The notes: a model not told the origin generated them from the sequence alone. Positions 1 to 5,912 are shown, counted from the stretch's first letter. The stretch is 6,073 nucleotides of DNA from SYFI01 sp046095485 (GCA_046095485.1 JBJTJN010000086.1:1-6073); one strand, 5' to 3'. Numbers and translations are program-made.

Positions 1-678
1 GACGACTGCGCCATGTGCGAGGACGACCCGCACGTGCCGGCCGCCTTCATCGAGCTCACGCGCCCCGACCAGGGTCGCTATGGCATCTACATCCCCGACG
101 ACGGCAAGGCGCTCTCGCACCGCGCGCTGATCTCGCTGTTCAGGGAATGCCCGCATATCTGGAAGCAGCGGGGTGCCGACCGCCTCGACCCGATCGCCGC
201 CGACGTGCACATGGCCACGCAGGACGAGCAGGCGGAGTGGAGCGAGGTGGTTGATCCGTTCCCGGGCGCGGTGGTGTTCAGTCCCGGGACCCTGCGCGGC
301 GTGGACGCCATCGACCAGACGCAGTCGGCGGGGGAGATCACCGTGGCCCTCACCACCCTCGAGCGCTATCGCGACGGCGCGCGCCTGCGGTTCCTCATCC
401 AGGCCCCGGAGGCACGCAAGCGGCGCCAGATGCAGGTGATCGGCCTCGAGGTCACCGACGACCGGGGGCGCAGCTACACCACGGCCCTGCTCGACGAGAA
501 CCACGACGGCAGCCGGCTGGACGGCGCGTTCGCGATCGGCCCGGGCATCCCAGCCGACGCCGGGGAGCTCTCGGTGCGCATCGCCGCCATCGGCGACCCG
601 AAGAAGGAGTCCGAGGCGGCGCAGGGGCCCTGGGCGTTCGACGTCCAGATCACCCACGCCCTGCCGGCCCACGCGTGA
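1..678 (+). CDS. Uncharacterised protein, 5'-partial, first visible gene of the dgt-dnaG operon
   Basis: I do not recognise this family. The frame is open to the first base (DDCAM...), and the ATG at 13 has no visible ribosome site in the 12 bases before it, so the start probably lies outside the window; 225 residues are visible. A CxxC pair (C3-A-M-C6, counted from base 1) sits at the visible N-terminus and could be half of a metal or redox site whose partner lies upstream. The first half is mixed alpha/beta. The second half (about residues 95-220) alternates short hydrophobic strands with turns, such as GEITVALTTLERY, ARLRFLIQ and WAFDVQI, suggesting a beta-sandwich. There is no membrane segment in the visible part. 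The stop TGA overlaps the GTG start of dgt (GTGA), so the two are likely translationally coupled. Codon use matches the neighbours, so I think it is a real gene. No function is assigned. Confidence 0.75.
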   Translation, partial: DDCAMCEDDPHVPAAFIELTRPDQGRYGIYIPDDGKALSHRALISLFRECPHIWKQRGADRLDPIAADVHMATQDEQAEWSEVVDPFPGAVVFSPGTLRGVDAIDQTQSAGEITVALTTLERYRDGARLRFLIQAPEARKRRQMQVIGLEVTDDRGRSYTTALLDENHDGSRLDGAFAIGPGIPADAGELSVRIAAIGDPKKESEAAQGPWAFDVQITHALPAHA

Positions 679-1643
679 GGGAGCCCCCGCTCGATCCGCG
701 CGCGGCGCGGGCGGAGGACGCCACCCGCGAGGTGGCCGAGGATCCCTGCCCGTTGCGCACGGCGTTCCAGCGCGACCGCGATCGCATCATCCACACCAAG
801 GCCTTCCGGCGGCTCAAGCACAAGACCCAGGTGTTCATCTCGCCCGAGGGCGATCACTACCGCACGCGCCTCACCCACACGCTCGAGGTGTCGGCCATCG
901 GGCGCACGGTCGCGCGGGCCATGGGCCTGAACGAGGACCTCGTGGAGGCCATCACCATGGGCCACGACCTCGGGCACGCGCCCTTCGGCCACGCCGGCGA
1001 GCACGCGCTCGATGACCTGCTTCGCGAGGAGCACGGCCGCCGCTTCCACCACAACGAGCAGAGCGTGCGCGTGGTGGAGGTGCTCGAGCGCGACGGACGC
1101 GGGCTCAACCTCACGCGCGAGGTGCGCGACGGCATCCGCCATCACACCGGATCCGGCCGCCCCACCACCCTCGAAGGCCAGATCGTGCGCCTGGTGGACC
1201 GCATCGCGTACGTGAACCACGACATCGACGACGCCATCCGGGCGGGAATCATCGCGCCCTCCGACCTGCCCGCCGACGAAATCGCCGTGCTCGGCACCAC
1301 CACGTCCGAGCGCATCACCCGGTTGGTCACGGACATCGTCGACACCTCCGCCGACGGCGACGAGATCATGCAGAGCGACGAGGTGGGGGATGCCTTCCGG
1401 TCGCTTCGCACCTACATGTTCCGCGAGGTCTACCTGGCATCCCCGGCGGCCGACGAGGCCGAGCGCGCCCGGTACGTGGTGCAGGGCCTCGTGCGGGCGT
1501 ACATCGACGATCCCTCGCTGCTGCCGCCCGGGGGCGACGACGACCCGGTCACGCACGTGACCGACTTCGTGTCGGGCATGACCGATCGCTACGCCCTGCG
1601 CGTGCACCGTGAGATCTTCGTGCCGCACGAGGGACCGCTCTGA
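675..1643 (+). CDS. dgt: Deoxyguanosinetriphosphate triphosphohydrolase-like protein (HD-domain dNTPase)
   Basis: This cytoplasmic metal-dependent enzyme is expected to hydrolyse dNTPs (classically dGTP) to the deoxynucleoside and triphosphate, tuning the dNTP pool. The HD signature is complete: H68 (in RLTHTLEV), H97-D98 (in GHDLGHAPFGH) and D175 (in RLVDRIAYVNHD), with the family HHNEQS motif at 125-130. The N-terminal block FQRDRDRIIHTKAFRRLKHK (31-50) is typical of the family. At 322 residues it resembles the shorter dGTPase-like group rather than the roughly 420-500-residue forms, so true substrate preference is open. I chose the GTG at 675 because it overlaps the preceding stop as GTGA and gives the expected N-terminus; the next in-frame ATG would delete part of the HD domain. 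No clear Shine-Dalgarno is present, which fits coupling to the gene before it. Its TGA overlaps the dnaG ATG by one base. Confidence 0.95.
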   Translation: MREPPLDPRAARAEDATREVAEDPCPLRTAFQRDRDRIIHTKAFRRLKHKTQVFISPEGDHYRTRLTHTLEVSAIGRTVARAMGLNEDLVEAITMGHDLGHAPFGHAGEHALDDLLREEHGRRFHHNEQSVRVVEVLERDGRGLNLTREVRDGIRHHTGSGRPTTLEGQIVRLVDRIAYVNHDIDDAIRAGIIAPSDLPADEIAVLGTTTSERITRLVTDIVDTSADGDEIMQSDEVGDAFRSLRTYMFREVYLASPAADEAERARYVVQGLVRAYIDDPSLLPPGGDDDPVTHVTDFVSGMTDRYALRVHREIFVPHEGPL

Positions 1644-3376
1644 TGCCCCGCATCGCCGACTCCAGCATCGACGAAGTGCGCCGCAACGCCGACCTCGTGG
1701 AGCTCGTGCGCGGGCAGGTGCAGCTCGCCCGGCGCGGCGGGCGCTGGTGGGGTCGCTGCCCATTCCACGACGAGCGCACTCCCTCGTTCTGCCTCATCCC
1801 GCCCGAGAACCGCACCTACTACTGCTACGGATGCGGTGCCACCGGGGATTCCTTCACCTGGATGCAGGAGCGCGAGGGGGCGGGGTCGTTCATGGAGGCG
1901 GTGGAGCAGTTGGCCGACCGCTTCGGGGTGGACCTGCAGTTCGAGCAGTCGTCGCCGCAGGAGGAGGCCCGCAGGCGCGAGAACGAGCGCATCCGCGAAC
2001 TGCTCGACCGGGCGTGCGCCTTCTACGCCGCAATGCTCTGGAAGTCGGATGAGGCCGCCGAGGCCCGCGAGTACCTCACCGGACGGGGCTTTCCCGAGGA
2101 CCTCCTTCGCACATTCCGCGTGGGCTGGGCGCCGCGCGGCGGCACCGCCCTTGCCGGGCGAGCGATACAGCAGGGCTTCTCGCGCGACCAGCTGGCCCAG
2201 GCTGGGCTTGCCCGCGTGCGTGGCGGCACCGCGCAGGATTTCTTCACCGGGCGCATCACGTTCCCGATCACCGACGCGCGGGGGCGCGTGCAGGGCTTCG
2301 GGGCGCGCACGCTCGATCCCAACGAGCGCGCGAAGTACGTCAACTCAGCCGAGGGCGACAGGTTCCGCAAGCGCGAGCTGCTCTTCGGCCTCGACCTCGC
2401 ACGCCAGCCCGCCGCAAAGGCCGGCTTCACGGTGGTGAGCGAGGGCTACACGGACGTGATGGGCCTGCACCTGGCCGGGGTGCAGGGCGCCGTGGCGTGC
2501 ATGGGCACCGCCCTCACCACGGCCCAGCTGCGGCTGCTCGCCCGGGTGGCCCCCGAAGTGCGCCTGTGCTTCGACGCCGACCGCGCGGGCGAGGAGGCCG
2601 CCCGGCGCACCATCGAGGCCGCGCGCGAGGTGCCGGTGCGCCTCGCGGTGGTGGGCCTGCCGCCCGGCAGCGACCCCGGTGAGCTCGCCGCGGAGCGCGC
2701 AGGGCGTGAGATCCTCGCCGCCGCCGTGGCCACGGCTGACCCGCTGCTGCCATGGCTGGTGGACCGTCGCGTGGCGCGGGTGGGGGAGAGCCCGTCCGAG
2801 CAGGACCGGGCGCTATCCGACCTGGGCGACCTGCTGGCCCAGTTCCCGGAGTCAGCCGACAAGGATGAGGCCATCAGGCGCGTCACCGCCCTCGGCGTGT
2901 CGCCCGTGCTGTTCGACCGGTTCATGCGACGGGCACAGGACTCCGGGACGACGGCCCGCCCTCGCCGCGAGCGCGAGCAGGCCGAAGACCAGGGGCCGGA
3001 GCCACCATCGCTCGACGAGGCCCGAGAGCGCCGGCTGCTCGCCTTGGCCATCGCCATGCCCACGGCCGGCAAGCCCATGCTCGAGGGCATGAGGGACGAC
3101 CACCTTGGGTCTCCCGAGCACCGGCAGGCCCGGGAGCTCATCGTCGCGGGCACCGAGGGCTGGCCTCCCGAGCTCGCGCCGCTCGAGGCCGCGCTGCGCG
3201 CCGAGGCGGCAGACGGCGGAACCGAGGAGGAGCTCAAGGACGCCTACCTGCGCGTGGAGAAGCGGGCCATCGAGCGCGGAATGCTGGCGGCGCGCGCATC
3301 GGGCGACGATGCCGAGTTCCTGCGCCTGCAGGCCATGGTGAAGAGGGTGGAGTCCGCCCTGCGCAGCTCGGGCTAG
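1643..3376 (+). CDS. dnaG: DNA primase DnaG
   Basis: DnaG makes the short RNA primers for replication and acts with the replicative helicase at the fork. The N-terminal zinc-binding domain has C39-P-F-H42 and C61-Y-G-C64 ligands. The RNA-polymerase core follows, with FRVGWAP, the GRITFPITDARGRVQGFGAR segment and KYVNS. The TOPRIM catalytic motifs are EGYTDV (267-272), FDADRAG (310-316) and DPGEL (344-348), supplying the acidic metal ligands. A charged, proline-containing linker (about 430-460) leads to an alpha-helical C-terminal region starting near ERRLLALAIAMP (about 461), consistent with a DnaB-helicase-binding domain. At 577 residues it is slightly shorter than many actinobacterial DnaGs (about 600-640), but all motifs are intact. 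The ATG overlaps the dgt stop (TGATG), with only a weak GAGG about 9 bases upstream, so translation probably depends on coupling. It ends 15 bp from a convergent gene, with no obvious hairpin terminator between. Confidence 0.97.
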   Translation: MPRIADSSIDEVRRNADLVELVRGQVQLARRGGRWWGRCPFHDERTPSFCLIPPENRTYYCYGCGATGDSFTWMQEREGAGSFMEAVEQLADRFGVDLQFEQSSPQEEARRRENERIRELLDRACAFYAAMLWKSDEAAEAREYLTGRGFPEDLLRTFRVGWAPRGGTALAGRAIQQGFSRDQLAQAGLARVRGGTAQDFFTGRITFPITDARGRVQGFGARTLDPNERAKYVNSAEGDRFRKRELLFGLDLARQPAAKAGFTVVSEGYTDVMGLHLAGVQGAVACMGTALTTAQLRLLARVAPEVRLCFDADRAGEEAARRTIEAAREVPVRLAVVGLPPGSDPGELAAERAGREILAAAVATADPLLPWLVDRRVARVGESPSEQDRALSDLGDLLAQFPESADKDEAIRRVTALGVSPVLFDRFMRRAQDSGTTARPRREREQAEDQGPEPPSLDEARERRLLALAIAMPTAGKPMLEGMRDDHLGSPEHRQARELIVAGTEGWPPELAPLEAALRAEAADGGTEEELKDAYLRVEKRAIERGMLAARASGDDAEFLRLQAMVKRVESALRSSG

Positions 3377-3391
3377 TCCTCCCGGCGCGGC

Positions 3392-3865
3392 CTAGGCCAC
3401 TATCGCGACCGCAGCGGCCCGGATGCGTCTGTCGCCCTCGAGCAGCGTCACGGTGGCGGTCACCGCATGCCCCGCCAGCCCGTCCGGACGCCGGGCAGGC
3501 GGCCCGATCCACGCGATGCCGGGCGCCCGTCCGAGCATCTCCGCGCGCGCGGCCCATGCCAGAACCCGTGCCAGTGCGAGGGCGCCGGGGCTCGCGGCTC
3601 CGGGGCGGCCCCGGGCCACCACGTACGAATCATGCGCCTGCATGCACGCGATGAGCGTGAGGGCGTCGAGGGGGTCGTCGGGATCCAGCGCGATCTCGTC
3701 CATCACCAGGTCGGGCTCCGCGCCCGACTCGCCGATGGGGCGCAGCGACGGGGCGAGGTCGCGCAGCCTCGCCCCGACCGCGAACCCGATCCCCCTCGCC
3801 GCGTTGACGAGTTCGGGATCGAGGCCCGCGGCGGGATCGGGGCCGTCGGGAAGACGGATGCCCAC
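3392..3865 (-). CDS. Uncharacterised 157-residue protein
   Basis: I do not recognise this protein. It is read from a GTG at 3865 whose frame is bounded upstream by the microprotein's TAG (3889-3887), so the longest possible product is fixed. A GGGG seven bases before the GTG is the only ribosome-site candidate. Third codon positions are overwhelmingly G or C, as expected for a real gene here. The sequence is alternating alpha/beta and soluble, with no signal peptide or membrane segment. It has an acidic stretch (DEIALDPDDPLDALT), a central helix with the single cysteine (LIACMQAHDSYVVARG), an alanine-rich helix (ALALARVLAWAARAEML) and a C-terminal strand pair (HAVTATVTLLEGD, then RIRAAAVAIVA). 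It follows the membrane microprotein by 21 bp on the same strand, so the two are probably cotranscribed. It converges on dnaG. Opposite-strand frames in the region are open but lack supporting start signals or recognisable domains. Confidence 0.65.
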   Translation of the reverse strand: MGIRLPDGPDPAAGLDPELVNAARGIGFAVGARLRDLAPSLRPIGESGAEPDLVMDEIALDPDDPLDALTLIACMQAHDSYVVARGRPGAASPGALALARVLAWAARAEMLGRAPGIAWIGPPARRPDGLAGHAVTATVTLLEGDRRIRAAAVAIVA

Positions 3866-3886
3866 CCGGCGGCCCCGGAATCGCTC

Positions 3887-4069
3887 CTAGGCGGCGTCGG
3901 CGGCGGCGTCCGCCGAGTCGCTCACGGCCTCGCTGATGGCGTCGGCGCCGTCCGCGGTGACCTCGGTGAAGGTGAACTCGTCGGGCTCGCCGCCGAGGCG
4001 CTCGCGCACGAACCAGTAGACGAGGGCCCCGATGCCCACCAGGGCAAGCAGCTTGATGAAGGTCTTCAT
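3887..4069 (-). CDS. Small single-pass membrane protein with acidic Ala/Asp-rich tail
   Basis: This 60-residue protein begins MKTFIKLLAL. It has a short positively charged N-end, one hydrophobic helix at about residues 5-20 (IKLLALVGIGALVYWF), a basic border (VRER) and then a strongly acidic, alanine-rich tail ending ADAAADAA. The layout suits an inner-membrane anchor; by the positive-inside tendency the orientation is ambiguous, because both ends of the helix carry Lys or Arg. The start is firm: AGGAG (4078-4074) lies four bases before the ATG, the best ribosome site in the window. A longer open frame extends upstream to 5191, but that part is antisense to the regulator gene and is not believable. 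In size and architecture it recalls the small actinobacterial DLW-39-type membrane proteins, but I see no DLW motif, so I do not assign it. It is the first gene of a probable two-gene unit and is divergent from the regulator. Confidence 0.8.
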   Translation of the reverse strand: MKTFIKLLALVGIGALVYWFVRERLGGEPDEFTFTEVTADGADAISEAVSDSADAAADAA

Positions 4070-4073
4070 GTTT

Positions 4074-4078
4074 CTCCT
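4074..4078 (-). promoter_or_regulatory. Ribosome binding site of the membrane microprotein
   Basis: Read on the minus strand, AGGAG lies four bases before the ATG at 4069-4067. It decides the short 60-residue start over the much longer open frame that runs on upstream. It is the only strong Shine-Dalgarno sequence in the window, which suggests that the microprotein is efficiently translated. Confidence 0.8.
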
Positions 4079-4097
4079 CGGATTGCGACCCGGCAAC

Positions 4098-4106
4098 ACG
4101 CTAACA
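4098..4106 (-). promoter_or_regulatory. Candidate extended -10 promoter for the microprotein unit
   Basis: On the minus strand the sequence reads TGTTAGCGT, which is an extended TGn element followed by TAGCGT (TAnnnT form). Transcription would start near 4091 and leave a leader of about 22 nt that includes the AGGAG site. I find no good -35 hexamer at the usual distance, where the sequence is TCACC/GTCACC-like. That fits an extended -10 or an activator-dependent promoter. It is inferred from sequence only. Confidence 0.4.
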
Positions 4107-4123
4107 CGCGGTGCCGTGCGCGG

Positions 4124-4146
4124 TGACACCCCTGTCAGGGGTACCC
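4124..4146. promoter_or_regulatory. Cluster of overlapping palindromes, candidate operator between divergent genes
   Basis: Three perfect inverted repeats overlap here. TGACA-CCCC-TGTCA lies at 4124-4137, ACCCCTG-T-CAGGGGT (7-bp arms, 1-nt centre) at 4128-4142 and GGGTACCC at 4139-4146. They sit about 35-50 bp upstream of the predicted start of the microprotein transcript and about 45-60 bp upstream of the predicted regulator transcript. These are positions from which a bound dimer could affect either promoter. No gene uses this DNA. The binding protein is unknown; the divergent winged-helix regulator is an obvious candidate, although OmpR-family sites are more often direct repeats. Confidence 0.45.
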
Positions 4147-4177
4147 GCCGTATGGACGGGCTCACTCGCGCGGGTAC
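4141..4177. repeat. 8-bp inverted repeat bracketing the regulator promoter
   Basis: GTACCCGC at 4141-4148 is the exact reverse complement of GCGGGTAC at 4170-4177, with centres 29 bp apart (nearly three helical turns). The right arm overlaps the first three bases of the predicted -10 box and the left arm abuts the palindrome cluster. A protein bound to both arms would cover or loop the -35 region, so a repressor site for the regulator gene is plausible. RNA folding is unlikely to matter, because the right arm would lie upstream of the predicted transcript start. Confidence 0.4.
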
Positions 4178-4187
4178 GATGTCCCCA
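4153..4187 (+). promoter_or_regulatory. Predicted promoter giving a leaderless regulator mRNA
   Basis: TGGACG at 4153-4158 (4 of 6 to TTGACA), a 16-bp spacer and TACGAT at 4175-4180 (TAnnnT form) make a reasonable housekeeping-sigma promoter. The -10 ends six bases before the regulator ATG, so the expected transcription start is the A of that ATG. There is no Shine-Dalgarno sequence before the start, which agrees with leaderless translation, a common mode in actinobacteria. The start site itself is a prediction. Confidence 0.5.
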
Positions 4188-4891
4188 TGGATGCCGCTGC
4201 ACACGGCGCCATGCCCCGGGCGCTCGTGGCCGACGGCGGCCCGGAGGCCCTGGCCGACGCCTGCGATGCGCTCGCGACAGATGGCTTCGACGTCGATCAC
4301 GTGATCGGCGCGGTGGCGCTGGTCGGGTCCGCCCGGGCGCTGGTCCCCGACATCGCGGTGGTCGGCATGGGCATCCCGGACGGCGGGGCCGTGGAGGCCT
4401 GCCGCGCGCTGCGCGAGTTCTCCGATGCCTATGTGATCGTCGTGGCGCAGGCACCCGATGAGGTGTCCACGATCCTCGCGCTGTCCGTGGGAGCCGACGA
4501 CGTGGTGGGGCCGCTGACGTCGGGTCGTGAGATCGCCGCCCGGGCGCGCGCGATGCTGCGTCGCCCGCGGCTGCCCCCGGTGACGGGTGGCCCGTTCGAC
4601 GTGGGCGACGTGCACGTGGATGTCCTCGCCCGATCGGCTCATGCAGGCGATTCCGCCCTGGCGCTCACGCGCACCGAGTTCGAGCTGTTGGCGGTGCTCG
4701 CAGAGGCCTCGCCCGCGGTGGTGCCGCGCGCGCGGGTGGTGGAGGCGGTGTGGGGTCCCGGGTGGTTTCCCGACGATCACGCGCTCGACGTGCACGTGAG
4801 CAACCTCCGCCGCAAGCTGGCGGATGCCGGCGCGCACGCGCGGGTGGCCACGGCACGCGGAGTGGGGTTCCGCCTGACGGCCGACGACTAG
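4187..4891 (+). CDS. OmpR/PhoB-family winged-helix regulator with degenerate (aspartate-less) receiver domain
   Basis: This 234-residue DNA-binding transcription regulator has a receiver-like domain at about 10-125 and a winged-helix effector domain at about 138-231. The effector is typical: LTRTEFELLAVLA (160-172), VVEAVWG (184-190), recognition-helix segment DVHVSNLRRKL (201-211) and the wing TARGVGFRL (222-230). The receiver keeps the fold pattern (PDIAVVG.GIPDGG, then GADDVV) but not the chemistry. The phospho-acceptor Asp aligns with G60, the acidic pair near the N-terminus is reduced to D16-G17, the switch Thr/Ser aligns with A87, and the conserved Lys before Pro is lost (VVG-P109). Phosphorylation by a histidine kinase is therefore unlikely, and no kinase gene is nearby; control is more likely by protein partners, ligand or expression level. 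ATG 4187 is favoured by the leaderless promoter; ATG 4211 (M9) is an alternative start. It is divergent from the microprotein and shares its CTAG stop region with the convergent oxidoreductase. Confidence 0.9.
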   Translation: MDAAAHGAMPRALVADGGPEALADACDALATDGFDVDHVIGAVALVGSARALVPDIAVVGMGIPDGGAVEACRALREFSDAYVIVVAQAPDEVSTILALSVGADDVVGPLTSGREIAARARAMLRRPRLPPVTGGPFDVGDVHVDVLARSAHAGDSALALTRTEFELLAVLAEASPAVVPRARVVEAVWGPGWFPDDHALDVHVSNLRRKLADAGAHARVATARGVGFRLTADD

Positions 4892-5868
4892 TCCACCCGC
4901 AGCACCACCTTGCCCACGGCGGCGTCGGCCTCCACGTGCGCGTGGGCTGCCGCAACGTCGTCCAGGGCCATCACGCGGTCGATCACCGGCGACAGCACTC
5001 CCTGCGCGAAGAGGGGCATTGCCCACGCGGCGAAGTTGCCCATGATCTCGGCCTTCTCGGCGGTGGTGCGCCCGCGCAGCGTCGACCCCACGATCGTCCC
5101 CTGGCGCGAGAGCAGCGCCCCCATGTCGAGCTCGCCGCGCCGTCCGCCCACGAGCCCGGTGAGCACGATGCGGCCGCCGCGGGCCAGGCACGCCACGTTG
5201 TCGTGCAGGTACTTAGCCCCGACGAGGTCGAGCACCACATCGGCCCCATGCGTGCCGGTCATCCCGAGCACGGCCTCCGCGAAGCCGTCATCCCCCACCA
5301 CGAGGGGCTCGGCGCCATAGTGCTCGCCGGCCGCCGCGCGCTCGGGCGAGCGCGATGTGCCGATGCAGCGCGCGCCGATGGCGTGGCAGATCTGGGCGGC
5401 GGCGGTGCCCACCCCGCTGGCGATGGAGTGCACCAGGGCCACCTCGCCCGTGGCGAGCCCGCCCAGGCGCACCAGGCCCTGGTAGGCGGTGATGAACACC
5501 TCGGGGATGGCCGCGGCGTGGGTCCATGCCATGCCATCGGGGATGGCGATGCAGTTGGATGCCGGCACCGCGACGAGCTCGGCGTACGCACCGCCCCCGA
5601 CCAGGCACATCACGCGATCGCCCTCGCGCAGCGCGGTGTCCGTGCCCCCGGGCACGGCAATCACCTCGCCCACAGCCTCGAGGCCCAGGATCTCGCTGGC
5701 GCCCGGCGGAGGGGGATAGAGGCCCCGTCGCTGCATGAGGTCCGCGCGGTTGACGGCCGTGGCCCGCACGCGCACGAGCACCTCGCCATCGGCGGGCGAG
5801 GGGTCGGGGACCTCACCAAGGTGCATCACCTCGGGCTCGCCCGTCCCTTTCACGACCACCGCCCGCAT
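4888..5868 (-). CDS. NAD(P)H:quinone oxidoreductase, PIG3-type zinc-independent MDR family
   Basis: This is a cytoplasmic medium-chain dehydrogenase/reductase expected to pass electrons from NADPH to quinones or similar electrophilic carbonyl compounds. At 326 residues it is full length. PIG3-like features are clear: NRADLMQRRGLYPPPPGAS (40-58) followed by EILGLEAVG (59-67), GGGAYAEL (91-98), AAIPEVFITAYQ (119-130), the nucleotide-binding loop ASGVGT (150-155), ADVVLDLVG further on, and the closing GKVVLRVD. The GHE zinc site of classical alcohol dehydrogenases is absent (GLE at 62-64), and there is no structural-zinc cysteine cluster. The residues before the Gly-rich loop are HSIA rather than the more usual HGGA or HAGL. 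The ATG at 5868 has no Shine-Dalgarno but follows TAGGCT by six bases, suggesting a leaderless message. Its stop overlaps that of the convergent regulator by four bases. The natural substrate cannot be read from sequence. Confidence 0.93.
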   Translation of the reverse strand: MRAVVVKGTGEPEVMHLGEVPDPSPADGEVLVRVRATAVNRADLMQRRGLYPPPPGASEILGLEAVGEVIAVPGGTDTALREGDRVMCLVGGGAYAELVAVPASNCIAIPDGMAWTHAAAIPEVFITAYQGLVRLGGLATGEVALVHSIASGVGTAAAQICHAIGARCIGTSRSPERAAAGEHYGAEPLVVGDDGFAEAVLGMTGTHGADVVLDLVGAKYLHDNVACLARGGRIVLTGLVGGRRGELDMGALLSRQGTIVGSTLRGRTTAEKAEIMGNFAAWAMPLFAQGVLSPVIDRVMALDDVAAAHAHVEADAAVGKVVLRVD

Positions 5869-5874
5869 GCAGCC

Positions 5875-5880
5875 AGCCTA
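5875..5880 (-). promoter_or_regulatory. Candidate -10 box for a leaderless oxidoreductase mRNA
   Basis: On the minus strand TAGGCT (TAnnnT form) is followed by six bases and then the ATG of the oxidoreductase, exactly the spacing seen before the regulator gene. The sequence 16-18 bp upstream (TCGGCC/GTCGGC) matches a -35 box poorly. Read-through from the tRNA just upstream is also possible. Confidence 0.35.
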
Positions 5881-5912
5881 GCCGCGGTGGGGCGGCGGCC
5901 GACCTTCACAGA

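Noticed and set aside
474..1763. Long minus-strand open frame (429 codons) opposite dgt
   Set aside because: It is antisense to a gene with complete HD motifs. The product is a low-complexity mix of Arg, Ala, Gly, His and Val with no recognisable domain; such frames are expected at this G+C content.
2446..3237. 263-codon minus-strand frame opposite the dnaG 3' half
   Set aside because: Its Ser/Arg/Ala-rich low-complexity product is antisense to the conserved TOPRIM and C-terminal regions of DnaG.
3386..3400. GGCCTAGGCC palindrome between dnaG and the convergent gene as a bidirectional terminator
   Set aside because: It is a 10-bp palindrome without loop or T-tract that includes the stop codon of the 157-residue gene; it is probably a chance effect of GC-rich sequence around a TAG stop.
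3423..4126. Plus-strand frames (155 and 219 codons) opposite the 157-residue gene and the microprotein
   Set aside because: They are less protein-like (Arg/Pro/Ser-rich or Gly/Arg-rich), lack ribosome sites and run through the intergenic region. The minus-strand reading has better composition and a clear upstream gene partner.
4070..5191. Upstream extension of the microprotein frame to a 434-codon protein
   Set aside because: The extension lies opposite the winged-helix regulator, is rich in Arg, Gly and His without domain signals, and would bypass the strong AGGAG-ATG start at 4069.
5881..5896. GCCGC/GCGGC hairpin between tRNA-Leu and the oxidoreductase as a terminator
   Set aside because: The stem is only 5 bp, has no T-run after it on the minus strand and falls in a generally GC-rich stretch; it is too weak to call.
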